Source of the DNA: Tomitella gaofuii
Lineage (GTDB): Bacteria; Actinomycetota; Actinomycetes; Mycobacteriales; Mycobacteriaceae
NCBI RefSeq assembly: GCF_014126825.1
Contig: NZ_CP059900.1
Location: 1,116,001 to 1,180,000, forward strand
Reading direction: 5' to 3'
Length of the DNA: 64,000 bases
Shown here: in pieces, positions 1 through 6,648 of the stretch
Numbering within the stretch: the first letter of the stretch is position 1
Layout of the letters: every line of letters starts with the position of its first letter
Notes under the pieces: generated by a model
Databases searched by the model: none
What the model saw: only the letters and a program-made list of their open reading frames with translations
What the model was told of the DNA's origin: nothing
Made by a program: the position numbers and the translations under genes

Positions 1-118
1 CAACCGACCCGAAGATGCGCGGATTGGTGGCCCGGTACCGCTCCAGCACCGCGAGAATATCGGCCCGGCGACCCTCGAGGATGGTGCGTCGCGCCGACGC
101 ATCGCTGACCGTGCTCAT
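1..118 (-). CDS. MNT-family nucleotidyltransferase, N-terminal part (cut by window edge)
   Basis: Only the first 39 codons are present; the gene runs off the left edge. It starts at an ATG at 118 on the minus strand. The visible N-terminus has a basic helical stretch followed by RIFGSV, the start of the GS motif that opens the active site of minimal nucleotidyltransferases (family knowledge). Such proteins are often antitoxins of HEPN/MNT pairs or small regulatory nucleotidyltransferases; the partner, if any, would lie beyond the edge. Function is inferred from one motif only. Confidence 0.6.
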   Translation of the reverse strand, partial: MSTVSDASARRTILEGRRADILAVLERYRATNPRIFGSV

Positions 119-159
119 ACGTCCACGCTACCGACTTTCGCGGGGGCCGGGCCCGATCC

Positions 160-225
160 GAGCACGGCGTGCGTTGCCGACCGGCGTGTCGGCCCGGCGT
201 GTCGCGGGAGGCGGTGCTCGGATCG
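160..225. repeat. Degenerate copy (A) of the 65-bp intergenic hairpin repeat
   Basis: It begins GAGCAC and ends GGTGCTCGGATCG, like the three better copies at 10042, 11253 and 14742, and has nearly the same length (66 bp). The internal palindrome differs. It lies directly downstream of the stop of the decarboxylase-family gene at 240. Membership in the family is an inference from the ends and the placement. Confidence 0.4.
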
Positions 226-239
226 GGGGGGGCGGGCGG

Positions 240-815
240 TCAGGCGTCGTCGGCCCAGGGAACCCGGCATGCGTCGGTGCTGAATCCCTGCTCGTGGATG
301 CCGAGCGCCGAGTTCATGCGGGCCCGCGAGTTCTCCAGTGCGATCTGGTAGGTGAGCTCCACCAGGCCGTCGCGGCCGAAGCGGGTCTCAAGGTCGGCCA
401 CCTGCTCGTCGGTGACGGCGGTGGCGACGTCGCCGGTCATAGCGTCGGCGTAGGCGATGGCGGCGCGCTCGTCGTCGGAGTAGAGCGGCGAGGTGGCGTA
501 GTCGGCGATGTGGGCCAGGCGTTCGGTGTCGAGGCCGGCCAGGCGCTGTTCCATGGTGCCGAAGTCGACGCACCAGCTGCAGCCGATGGTCCAGGCGGTG
601 CGGTAGACGGCGATGTCGCGGATGTTCGCGGGCAGCCGCTTGGACGCCTGCTGGGCCAGCATCTCGTGCACGGTGCTGGTGCGAGCGATGCCCGGGTGGT
701 GCAGGGAGACGGAGAGCGGTTCGGGTACCTCCCCGTACATGCGGGCCGCGATGCGGTAGGCGAGCTTGGCGACGGGGCCGGCCTGGGCGGGGGTGACGGC
801 GGGGATGCGTGGCAT
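240..815 (-). CDS. Carboxymuconolactone decarboxylase family protein (AhpD-like fold)
   Basis: This 191-aa protein carries the family's signature redox pair C79-S-W-C82 (GCSWCVDFG) in the middle of an all-helical sequence, followed by acidic and His residues. Members use the CxxC thiols as alkylhydroperoxidase-type reductants or act on lactones; the substrate cannot be told from sequence. Start is the ATG at 815. It is a single minus-strand gene with no obvious partner. The next upstream stretch (816-1181) has no gene. Confidence 0.8.
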   Translation of the reverse strand: MPRIPAVTPAQAGPVAKLAYRIAARMYGEVPEPLSVSLHHPGIARTSTVHEMLAQQASKRLPANIRDIAVYRTAWTIGCSWCVDFGTMEQRLAGLDTERLAHIADYATSPLYSDDERAAIAYADAMTGDVATAVTDEQVADLETRFGRDGLVELTYQIALENSRARMNSALGIHEQGFSTDACRVPWADDA

Positions 816-1181
816 GCTCGTGCTCCTTGGCGTGGGGCCCTTGTTGTGGGCCGTCTACCTGTGAGACGAGGCGGCGGGACGGAATGTGACCGTCGGGCCT
901 GTGGCACTCCGTGCTCGTGGCGATCCGGGGCCGGCGGGGTCTGCGGACCAGCGAGCCGGCGCGGCTGTACTTCCTGTCGCAGGCACTTCGGCGAGGACGG
1001 CAGTATTCTGTTGGATGTGCCGTGCGAAGAGCCGCCGTTGTCGGTGCGGCAGTGCGGAAGCAGGCGCGACACCGTGTGCGGCCGATGATGGTCGCACACG
1101 GCGGTCGTCAGGGGCCTGCGCCCCGCCCCCCGGTGGCTGCCAGTATCAGTGGCAGCCACTGGGCGGGTAAGTAGGCGATGG
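816..1181. other. Intergenic region without a convincing gene
   Basis: About 366 bp lie between the decarboxylase-family gene and the 3' end of the interrupted secreted-protein gene. Several open frames cross it, but none has a good ribosome binding site or a protein-like composition. It presumably holds the promoter of the decarboxylase-family gene. No repeat or RNA structure was recognised. Confidence 0.5.
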
Positions 1182-1796
1182 TTATGCGCCCACCTGGGGA
1201 TGTGAGCCGTCATCCAGGTCGAGTTGCAGGGTCGTGGTCGCCAGTGCAGTGTCGGAATCTGGGCACGACAGTGACCCGCTCTTCGTGGACGTGAACTCCA
1301 CGCCGGAAGCGTTGACCGCAGCGGCCTTGCCAGTCGCATTGTCGTAGGCGACGGGGCCCACATCGCTCTGGTGAACGGCCAGGGTGCAGGTGCCCGTCGC
1401 GTCAGATGCCACCGCGGTGATTCCGCCATCGGGAATCGACAGAGTCCCCTGCGGGCTACCGCCGTTGTAGTCGACGCTGAGTGTGGCGTCATCGTTGACC
1501 GTCACCGTGGTGGGCACGGTCCCGTCCAGGTAGCAGTACGAGATGTTGATCGCGTTCTGCTGCAGGGTGATGGTGTCGTCGCCGGCGGCGGTTGGCGTGT
1601 TGCCCTCGGCCTCGAACGTGTAGCAGTCGAGGGTGTGCCCGTTGGTGGCGAGATGCAGCGCCGGTGTTGACGTGCCCGTCGCGGTGACGTGTTCCCCTCC
1701 GTGCGGTGTGATCGTCGTCGCGGATGCGACGCCCTGCCCTGCGATCGCCAGCCCTGCGGCGGCGGCGATCACGATTGCGCTGCGAGCGCGGAATCT
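1182..1796 (-). pseudogene. Secreted protein gene interrupted by an ISL3 element (3' fragment, 204 of 208 codons)
   Basis: Joining this fragment to 3270-3281 across the IS, with one target copy removed, restores an uninterrupted 208-codon frame. It starts MPESRFRARSA, then has a hydrophobic core and an AxA-type signal peptidase site (GQGVASA). The mature part is Thr/Asp/Ser-rich with four cysteines (DCYTF, SYCYL, GTCTL, LSCPD), suggesting two disulfides in a beta-rich exported protein. No family was recognised. It was the last gene of the envelope operon, 39 bp after the 321-aa secreted protein gene. The fragment could still start at a GTG at 1772, but without the charged n-region of its signal peptide. 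Confidence 0.85.
1789..1796. repeat. Target-site duplication, left copy
   Basis: CGGAATCT abuts the left inverted repeat of the IS and recurs exactly at 3262-3269 on the other side. An 8-bp duplication is the size expected for ISL3-family transposition. Confidence 0.95.
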
Positions 1797-1822
1797 GGCT
1801 CTTCGAGGTTGAGCGGGCTGTC
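1797..1822. repeat. IS terminal inverted repeat, left
   Basis: A 26-bp sequence identical to the reverse complement of 3236-3261. The transposase stop codon (1821-1823) overlaps its inner edge. Confidence 0.95.
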
Positions 1823-3137
1823 AGCATGAGAACTGGTGTGCGGCAGCCCGCTGTCGACGGGTGCAGTGGAATCGTATCCGGCGGCGGGAGTTCTCCGTGT
1901 TCCGGAATCCGCACGCAGACCGCTTGACGGCCTTGACCAGCCTGTTGTAGCCCTCGGTGCCGGCGTTGGTGATGCCCGTTTCCAGGAACGCGTTGATCTG
2001 CGGCCACCACGTGTCCACCGTGGTCGCGAGCGTGACCAGCTCCGGGAGCTGCGAGTCCGCGCACCAGAGGAAGAACCTGTGCAGCCGGTGACGAACCAGG
2101 TGCGGGTCTCCGCCGGCCTCCACGGTCTCCAGCAGCCGGCGCAGCTGCTCTTTCGCGATGTAGGCCATCAGGATCCGGTGCGACGGATCCTCGTCGATCA
2201 TCGCGTTCCACATTCGCGCAAAGCTCTTGTCCGACAATCGTTCCCGCGCGGTCAGGAGCCGTTTCCTGTTGGCCCACTCGGGGTCGGCCTTCCCGCCGCG
2301 GCGGTCCTTGAGTTCCCAGGTGACCTTCCTGCGAACCTGGGTGACCGCGTCGTTGGCGAGCTTGACCAGGTGGAAACGATCGACCACCAGCGTCGCGTTC
2401 GGCAGCAGCCCCGGCGTGCGGACCGCCTTGGCGTAGACACCGGCCGGGTCGATCGCGACGTACCAGGCGCCCGCCCGGAATGCCGGGGGCTGGGCCTCGA
2501 GCCAGGCGACGACCGCCGCCGCGGTGCGCCCCTCGGTCTGCCCGAGCAGCCCCTGACTGCCGCCGAGATCGACGAACCCGGTGTCCCACGGGTCGACACG
2601 CACCCACTTACCCGTCGCTGGGCACCGCTGCCACCGCGGCTTGCCCCGCCGCGTTTCGTCGATGCCCAGCACCCGCACCGGCGCCGGCTCCGTCAAGAGC
2701 GCGTCGGCGTGGTCGATGAACGCCTGATGCGCCGTCGGCCAGGACACACCGAACCCGGCGGCGACTTCGGCGACCGACCGTGCGGCGTCGCCGATCGCCG
2801 CACCGATCCGGCTGCGCAGTCGGCCGGTGACCCGGGCCCGCGCCGGGATCTGCCCTATCGCCTCGGTGAAGGTTGCACGATCGCAGCCGGTCTCTCGACA
2901 TCGCCACCGAGACTTGTTCCACCGCACCATAATTCGGTCGTCGCCGTAGGGGAGGTCTTTCGGCCAGGTGACTGCGGCGCCTTTGCGGGAAGTCGACGCC
3001 ACCCCGCAGTTCGGGCAGACGCGCGCACCGTCGTCGTCGGTGACCACGTCGACGATTCTGGTGCCGTCGTCGAGATGATGAACGTCGATGACCCGCAGCC
3101 CCGGTAGCCCGAACAGTGTTGTCGTAGCATCGTCCAT
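1821..3137 (-). CDS. ISL3-family transposase
   Basis: A full-length 438-aa transposase. The N-terminal zinc-binding segment has C41, C44, C80 and C85 (CPNCG ... CRETGC), followed by a helix-turn-helix region near 110-145. The catalytic DDE triad is visible as D160 (VLGIDE), D230 (VAIDPAG) and E395 (GTEGYNRLVKAVKR), the last in the ISL3-typical context of a C-terminal tyrosine/asparagine motif. The start ATG at 3137 has a strong AGGAGGG ribosome binding site. No frameshift or missing catalytic residue is seen, so the enzyme should be active. Confidence 0.95.
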   Translation of the reverse strand: MDDATTTLFGLPGLRVIDVHHLDDGTRIVDVVTDDDGARVCPNCGVASTSRKGAAVTWPKDLPYGDDRIMVRWNKSRWRCRETGCDRATFTEAIGQIPARARVTGRLRSRIGAAIGDAARSVAEVAAGFGVSWPTAHQAFIDHADALLTEPAPVRVLGIDETRRGKPRWQRCPATGKWVRVDPWDTGFVDLGGSQGLLGQTEGRTAAAVVAWLEAQPPAFRAGAWYVAIDPAGVYAKAVRTPGLLPNATLVVDRFHLVKLANDAVTQVRRKVTWELKDRRGGKADPEWANRKRLLTARERLSDKSFARMWNAMIDEDPSHRILMAYIAKEQLRRLLETVEAGGDPHLVRHRLHRFFLWCADSQLPELVTLATTVDTWWPQINAFLETGITNAGTEGYNRLVKAVKRSACGFRNTENSRRRIRFHCTRRQRAAAHQFSC

Positions 3138-3235
3138 GCCCTTGGCCCTCCTGGGATCCGATTGCTTCGCAACAACCAGATTTCAGGAGGCCAGGGGCTT
3201 TGGCATGTCAGACACGCCAAACGGCATCAGGCCAG

Positions 3236-3261
3236 GACAGCCCGCTCAACCTCGAAGAGCC
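3236..3261. repeat. IS terminal inverted repeat, right
   Basis: A 26-bp perfect inverted copy of 1797-1822. Confidence 0.95.
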
Positions 3262-3281
3262 CGGAATCTACTCTCTGGCAT
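3262..3281 (-). pseudogene. 5' fragment of the interrupted secreted protein gene, with right target duplication
   Basis: Positions 3262-3269 repeat CGGAATCT. Codons M-P-E-S are read from the ATG at 3281 to 3270 and then run into the duplication. An AGGAG ribosome binding site lies about 6 nt upstream of the ATG (minus strand), confirming this as the original start. The separated remainder is at 1182-1796. Confidence 0.85.
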
Positions 3282-3320
3282 GAGAGCTCCTATCATCTTC
3301 TGTGGGTTGGTAGCCGCATG

Positions 3321-4286
3321 TCACGGCTCTAGCGTGGTGCCCTTCCAGGCAGCCACATCCTTTGGGGCGGCGGTGTACACGTCGTGGCTCACGGTGAGCG
3401 AGTTGTTTCCGCTCGGGGACGGAGCCTGCGCGCGCGCGTTGACCAGCCCATTGAGGCTTCCGAACAATCCGCAGCCTGTTGCGCCGGGAACCGCGAACTG
3501 ATTGTCGCCGCCGATGGTGTTGCCGATGTAGCCCCCGGGGATTCCTGCGGGGGCGTCAGGGTACTTATCGGCGACCGACGTCCATTCCTGCTGCGATGTG
3601 TCCGTGGTGCGGATTCTGAGGGTGATTGGGTCATCCTCGGATCCGAGATAGCAGTTGTCGCCGAGAAGCGGATTGGAGAGCTTGATGCGCACGGGCAGAT
3701 CGATCGACAGGGAGAGCAGCGAGTTGCCGTCTGGCGTGACATCAGGCATTCCCACGGGATCCACGGTTGCCTGGACACTCGTCAGGCCAAAGTTTTCTGC
3801 TGACGACGTGCCGATAGCTCCGCCGGGCACGGGCAGACTCCGGTAGAACACCCCGTACTTAGTGCCCGGGGCGGGAATGAATTCTGCGTCAGTAGTGGGG
3901 AATCCTTGTTCGTTGAGAACAGGCTTTGCGCCGCCACTGATGCGCAAGCTCCCGTCGGGGATGGGGACCGTGAATCCCCCGATCTGCATCGTGCCGCTTC
4001 GGACGACGTCCTCGATGCAGGTGCCGAACGCGATCGTCCCAGCCGGTCCGCCCCACGCGGTTGTGGCCGCCGTATCGCAGTTGTCCCAGAACGAGAAAGT
4101 CAAGGGGCCGTTCGCATCGGCGCTTGCCACCGACGCGCTCAACCCGCCGCTCCCGGACGATCCGCCCGAGTCGCTGGAGAGTTCCGAGCTGGGTGCCGCG
4201 CCGGCGAGTCCGCTGCCGACGAGCGCGACGGACGCGCCCACCGCGGTGGCGGTGCCGAGCACTCGGCGCATGGTCTTGGTCTTCAT
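3321..4286 (-). CDS. Secreted four-cysteine protein of the envelope operon, function unknown
   Basis: The 321-aa product has a clear signal peptide (basic MKTKTMRR, hydrophobic core, cleavage near GLAGA-AP). A Ser/Gly-rich linker (about 35-50) and a beta-strand-rich domain with four cysteines (WDNCDT, FGTCIE, GDNCYL, ATGCGL) follow. I recognise no named family. It does not resemble MspA, but exported, all-beta and Cys-paired is compatible with an outer-envelope protein. ATG at 4286 has an AAAGGAA ribosome binding site. It is the third gene of the operon that begins with the two small peptides, and its stop is 39 bp before the start of the IS-interrupted gene. Confidence 0.75.
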   Translation of the reverse strand: MKTKTMRRVLGTATAVGASVALVGSGLAGAAPSSELSSDSGGSSGSGGLSASVASADANGPLTFSFWDNCDTAATTAWGGPAGTIAFGTCIEDVVRSGTMQIGGFTVPIPDGSLRISGGAKPVLNEQGFPTTDAEFIPAPGTKYGVFYRSLPVPGGAIGTSSAENFGLTSVQATVDPVGMPDVTPDGNSLLSLSIDLPVRIKLSNPLLGDNCYLGSEDDPITLRIRTTDTSQQEWTSVADKYPDAPAGIPGGYIGNTIGGDNQFAVPGATGCGLFGSLNGLVNARAQAPSPSGNNSLTVSHDVYTAAPKDVAAWKGTTLEP

Positions 4287-4349
4287 GGGGTTCCTTTCCC
4301 GTGGGGATGGGTGTGTGATGCGGCGCCGCGCACTGCGGCGAGCCGCGGC

Positions 4350-4484
4350 TTACTCGAACGAACCGGCGGTGAGGTCCTCCACCGACCAGGTTTCGATCTT
4401 CCAGAAGTCGGCGGAATCGCTGGTGGAGCCGGCGACGATCGCTTTCAGCAGCGTGCCGATGACGGCGGGCAGGTTACTGCTCAT
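4350..4484 (-). CDS. 44-aa signal-less peptide, possible channel-forming envelope peptide
   Basis: A short gene supported by an AGGAAGG ribosome binding site and its tandem position between the 54-aa peptide and the secreted protein gene. The sequence MSSNLPAVIGTLLKAIVAGS forms a hydrophobic/amphipathic helix, then a Ser/Asp/Trp-rich acidic tail ends in Phe-Glu. There is no signal peptide. Size, lack of a leader and pairing recall the PorA/PorH peptides (45 and 57 aa) of Corynebacterium mycomembrane channels. I see no direct sequence identity, so this is an analogy, not an assignment. Confidence 0.55.
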   Translation of the reverse strand: MSSNLPAVIGTLLKAIVAGSTSDSADFWKIETWSVEDLTAGSFE

Positions 4485-4547
4485 GAACGGGCCTTCCTGA
4501 GTGTGGAGGGGTGATGTCCGGGCGATTCCCGAACGGCGAGGTGGGGG

Positions 4548-4712
4548 TCACGCGTTGGCCAGGCTGCCGTCGGCGAATGTCTGGCTGGCGGTATCGATGT
4601 CCCCCAACGCGGCGGACGCCGGATCGACCGAGGCGAACGCCCGCAGAATCCCGATGAAGGGAACCGCGGTGATGGAATTCGCCATCACGTAGAGCAGAGT
4701 TTTCGAACCCAT
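4548..4712 (-). CDS. 54-aa signal-less peptide, first gene of the envelope operon
   Basis: The ATG at 4712 follows an AAAGGAAAA ribosome binding site of the same type used by the two downstream genes. The peptide has a hydrophobic, helix-prone first half (KTLLYVMANSITAVPFIGIL) and an Ala/Asp/Ser-rich acidic second half ending in ANA. There are no Cys residues and no cleavage site. It is separated from the 44-aa gene by 63 bp. The two peptides plus two secreted proteins form one minus-strand unit read from about 4900. Role unknown; PorA/PorH-like channel pairing is one hypothesis. Confidence 0.5.
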   Translation of the reverse strand: MGSKTLLYVMANSITAVPFIGILRAFASVDPASAALGDIDTASQTFADGSLANA

Positions 4713-4912
4713 GGTTTTCCTTTCGTGCGCAGGGCACGCCGAATAACCGGCGGACCGGTGCGGAATATGTGAATGGGTCGGTCGCGGGTGAAGGTGGCCG
4801 CGGCAGTCATCAGGGAAGGCGGTTCAGCCGGGATCTCCGGCGCGGCTACAGGTTGTGAGCCGCATAGCACCCCCAGCGGTTCAATGTGTCGAATCTCACT
4901 CCCTACGGCGGG

Positions 4913-4941
4913 ACCCTACTTCGGGGTAGTGACGAAGTCAA
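4913..4941 (-). promoter_or_regulatory. Candidate promoter of the envelope operon
   Basis: On the minus strand a TTGACT -35 (4941-4936) and a TAGGGT -10 (4918-4913) are spaced by 17 bp, a good match to SigA-type promoters. It would give a leader of about 195 nt before the 54-aa gene. No open frame in that leader has a ribosome binding site. Confidence 0.5.
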
Positions 4942-5001
4942 TCGGTTTGAGGGAAGTCAGGCCGATTTTTTACGAGGCGGTTACGCAGGGTCAGCGGAGG
5001 C

Positions 5002-5895
5002 CTACGGGTTCCCGGTCGCGCGGGTGACGATCCTCCGCCGTGCTGCACGCCCGGCCCGGGTCGGCACCAGCGGATACACGTGGCACGCACCGGCGGCCAC
5101 CTGCAGGTCCAGTGGTGTCTCGGCGTCCCGACACTTGCGCGCCAGGATGGGCGCGTCCGCGTAGGTGATGTCGAAGGTCCCGTAGTAGGCGTCGATCGGT
5201 GGCAGGCCGGCCATGCTGCCGAGGACGGGACTCAGGCGCGGATCGTCGGGATCGGCTCCGCCGGCCCACTCCCGTCCGGCGACGAGCGCCCCCGCCTTGC
5301 CCAGCCAGGGGTCGTATACCTCGATGGCGTCGATCTCCGGGTTCCGGCAGGCGATGTCCAGCCACGGCGCGATGAGGGTGAGCGCGCGTGGCAGCGGACG
5401 CGCGGAATCCCGGAGTGTCTGGGCAAAGCCCAGGGCTAGCCCGCCGCCGGCGGAATCGCCCATGATCGTCGGCTCGGAGGCGTCGGCGGCCAGGTCCGCA
5501 TACAGAGCGTCGAGCATCGCGTACGCCTCGGTGAATGTGTGCTGCGGGGCCAGGCCGTACAGCGGCACGTGCACCGTTGCACCGGCCCGGGCGAGCATCC
5601 CGATCAGCGTCCAATGCTGCGAGGCGATCTCGTTGACGTACGCGCCGCCGTGCAGATACAGCACGACGGAGTCCGCCGTCCCGGAGCCCGTCGCCCCCGT
5701 GCGCGGCGCGACGGTGACGTGTCGGAACCCCTCGACGGCGTGCTCGGCGACCGCGCATCGCCTGCGCAATCGTCGCGGCGGCCCCGCGTCGGCCTTGGGC
5801 TGCTGCAGGTGCCGGGCGTAGCGCTCGGCGTCGGAGTAGAGGGTCTTGCGGGTGCGGCGCAGGTAGGCGGCGACGATCGCCGTATCGATGCCCAT
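5002..5895 (-). CDS. Alpha/beta hydrolase of the hormone-sensitive lipase family (acetyl hydrolase/esterase)
   Basis: The 297-aa enzyme shows the HSL oxyanion-hole motif H82-GGAY, the nucleophile elbow G146-D-S148-A-G, and a likely catalytic Asp (FDITYAD, about 242-247) and His272 (ACHVYPL). This class hydrolyses short-chain esters or acylated small molecules; the substrate is unknown. The ATG at 5895 has a GGAGGG ribosome binding site. An in-frame extension to 6213 exists but crosses GC-rich sequence with no start signal and is not supported. No signal peptide, so probably cytoplasmic. It is divergent from the small genes at 6003. Confidence 0.85.
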   Translation of the reverse strand: MGIDTAIVAAYLRRTRKTLYSDAERYARHLQQPKADAGPPRRLRRRCAVAEHAVEGFRHVTVAPRTGATGSGTADSVVLYLHGGAYVNEIASQHWTLIGMLARAGATVHVPLYGLAPQHTFTEAYAMLDALYADLAADASEPTIMGDSAGGGLALGFAQTLRDSARPLPRALTLIAPWLDIACRNPEIDAIEVYDPWLGKAGALVAGREWAGGADPDDPRLSPVLGSMAGLPPIDAYYGTFDITYADAPILARKCRDAETPLDLQVAAGACHVYPLVPTRAGRAARRRIVTRATGNP

Positions 5896-6002
5896 GGCGC
5901 CCTCCGGTCGGTCGTGGTCTGCGCGCAGTCTATGGCGGGGGAATCGTCTGCGGTGGTTGTCGTAGCGCCGCGTTACCGTGCGTGTGTACGGGAGGGGGCT
6001 CC

Positions 6003-6295
6003 ATGACGGTGCAGGCGTGGGTGACGGTGATCGTGGGGTGGTCGGGTTCGGCGGCGTGATCGTGACCCTGTGGCAGAAGGATCGTGCCGATCGGCGGGCG
6101 GAATTGTGGCGGCGGCTCACGAGGGCGTTCGAGCAGGCAGCGTATGGCGGCGGTCCTGCGGCGGAACTCGGTGTCAAGGCTGTCGGCGTCATCAGCCGTT
6201 CGCGCCTTGCCACCCGTGAGGAGGCGGCGTTGGTCGTGGCATTTCTCAGGGCGACGCTTCCGCGCCGGGCGGATAATGAGCGGGGAGCGAGGTGA
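6003..6295 (+). CDS. Small membrane-anchored protein, reading frame needs a -1 shift
   Basis: The ATG at 6003 has an excellent GGGAGGGGG ribosome binding site, but its frame stops after 18 codons. A -1 shift at the G run 6035-6038 joins a hydrophobic N-terminus (MTVQAWVTVIVG-VVGFGGVIVTL) to a basic helical tail (WQKDRADRRAELWRR) that stays open to 6295. The product would be about 97 aa with one transmembrane helix. Without the shift, the only start in the long frame is a weak GTG at 5978. Either a sequencing error, a mutation or programmed slippage fits. The stop overlaps the next start (GTGA). Function unknown. Confidence 0.5.
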
Positions 6296-6486
6296 GTCGA
6301 GTGGTGGACGAGAAGCGCGGGCCTGCGGCGTGGAGTCTGGAGACCAGGCGTTTGGCGGCGCAGATCCTGCTGCGCGAAGAGAAGAAGCTGGGGCTGGTCT
6401 CCGAAGACTGGGTCCGGCGTATCGCCGCGGGGGAAGAGCTGCGTGAGGCCGAGGCCGTGGCCGGGAGGTCCGGGACGCTGGGCTGA
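6292..6486 (+). CDS. 64-aa hypothetical protein, translationally coupled to the preceding gene
   Basis: GTG start at 6292 overlaps the upstream TGA by GTGA, with GGGGAG about 6 nt before it. The product is charged and helical (LETRRLAAQILLREEKKLGLVSEDWVRR), with no membrane segment or Cys. No family recognised. Coupling suggests the two small proteins act together. Confidence 0.5.
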   Translation: MSRVVDEKRGPAAWSLETRRLAAQILLREEKKLGLVSEDWVRRIAAGEELREAEAVAGRSGTLG

Positions 6487-6539
6487 TCGGTGCTCGTGCA
6501 GGGGGTGCGTCTTGACCTCTGCGGGCGGTCGGCGCTAGA

Positions 6540-6568
6540 TTGGTTGTATCGAAAGAATGTTCTATATC
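6540..6568 (+). promoter_or_regulatory. LexA (SOS) box within the dnaE2 promoter
   Basis: TCGAAAGAATGTTCTA (6549-6564) matches the mycobacterial LexA consensus TCGAACNNNNGTTCGA at 10 of 12 defined positions. It sits inside a plausible promoter: TTGGTT at 6540-6545 and TATATC at 6563-6568, 17 bp apart. LexA bound here would block RNA polymerase. The site is about 85 bp before the dnaE2 ATG, as expected for a DNA-damage-induced polymerase. Confidence 0.8.
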
Positions 6569-6648
6569 TGCTGAGTGCCGCTGTGCCTTCCCCACGGCGG
6601 CGTGCCCCGGGCGTTCGGGGCGGTCGGTCATGCCGGGAAGGGGCTGTC

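Larger units (their letters stand above)
1797..3261 (-). mobile_element. Complete ISL3-family insertion sequence, 1465 bp
   Basis: The element is bounded by perfect 26-bp terminal inverted repeats (1797-1822 and 3236-3261, outer end GGCTCTTCGAGG) and 8-bp direct repeats CGGAATCT. It contains a single intact transposase gene. GGCTCTTC-type ends with 8-bp duplications are typical of ISL3. Identical ends and an exact duplication argue for a recent insertion and a probably mobile copy. Its transposase points in the same direction as the interrupted host operon. Confidence 0.95.

Noticed and set aside
816-1181. Possible small gene on either strand
   Set aside because: Open frames of 80-95 codons exist, but none has a ribosome binding site, hydrophobic pattern or plausible composition.
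3321-4286. MspA-type porin
   Set aside because: The exported beta-rich protein and setting suggested it, but no MspA landmark motif is present and it has four cysteines, which MspA lacks.
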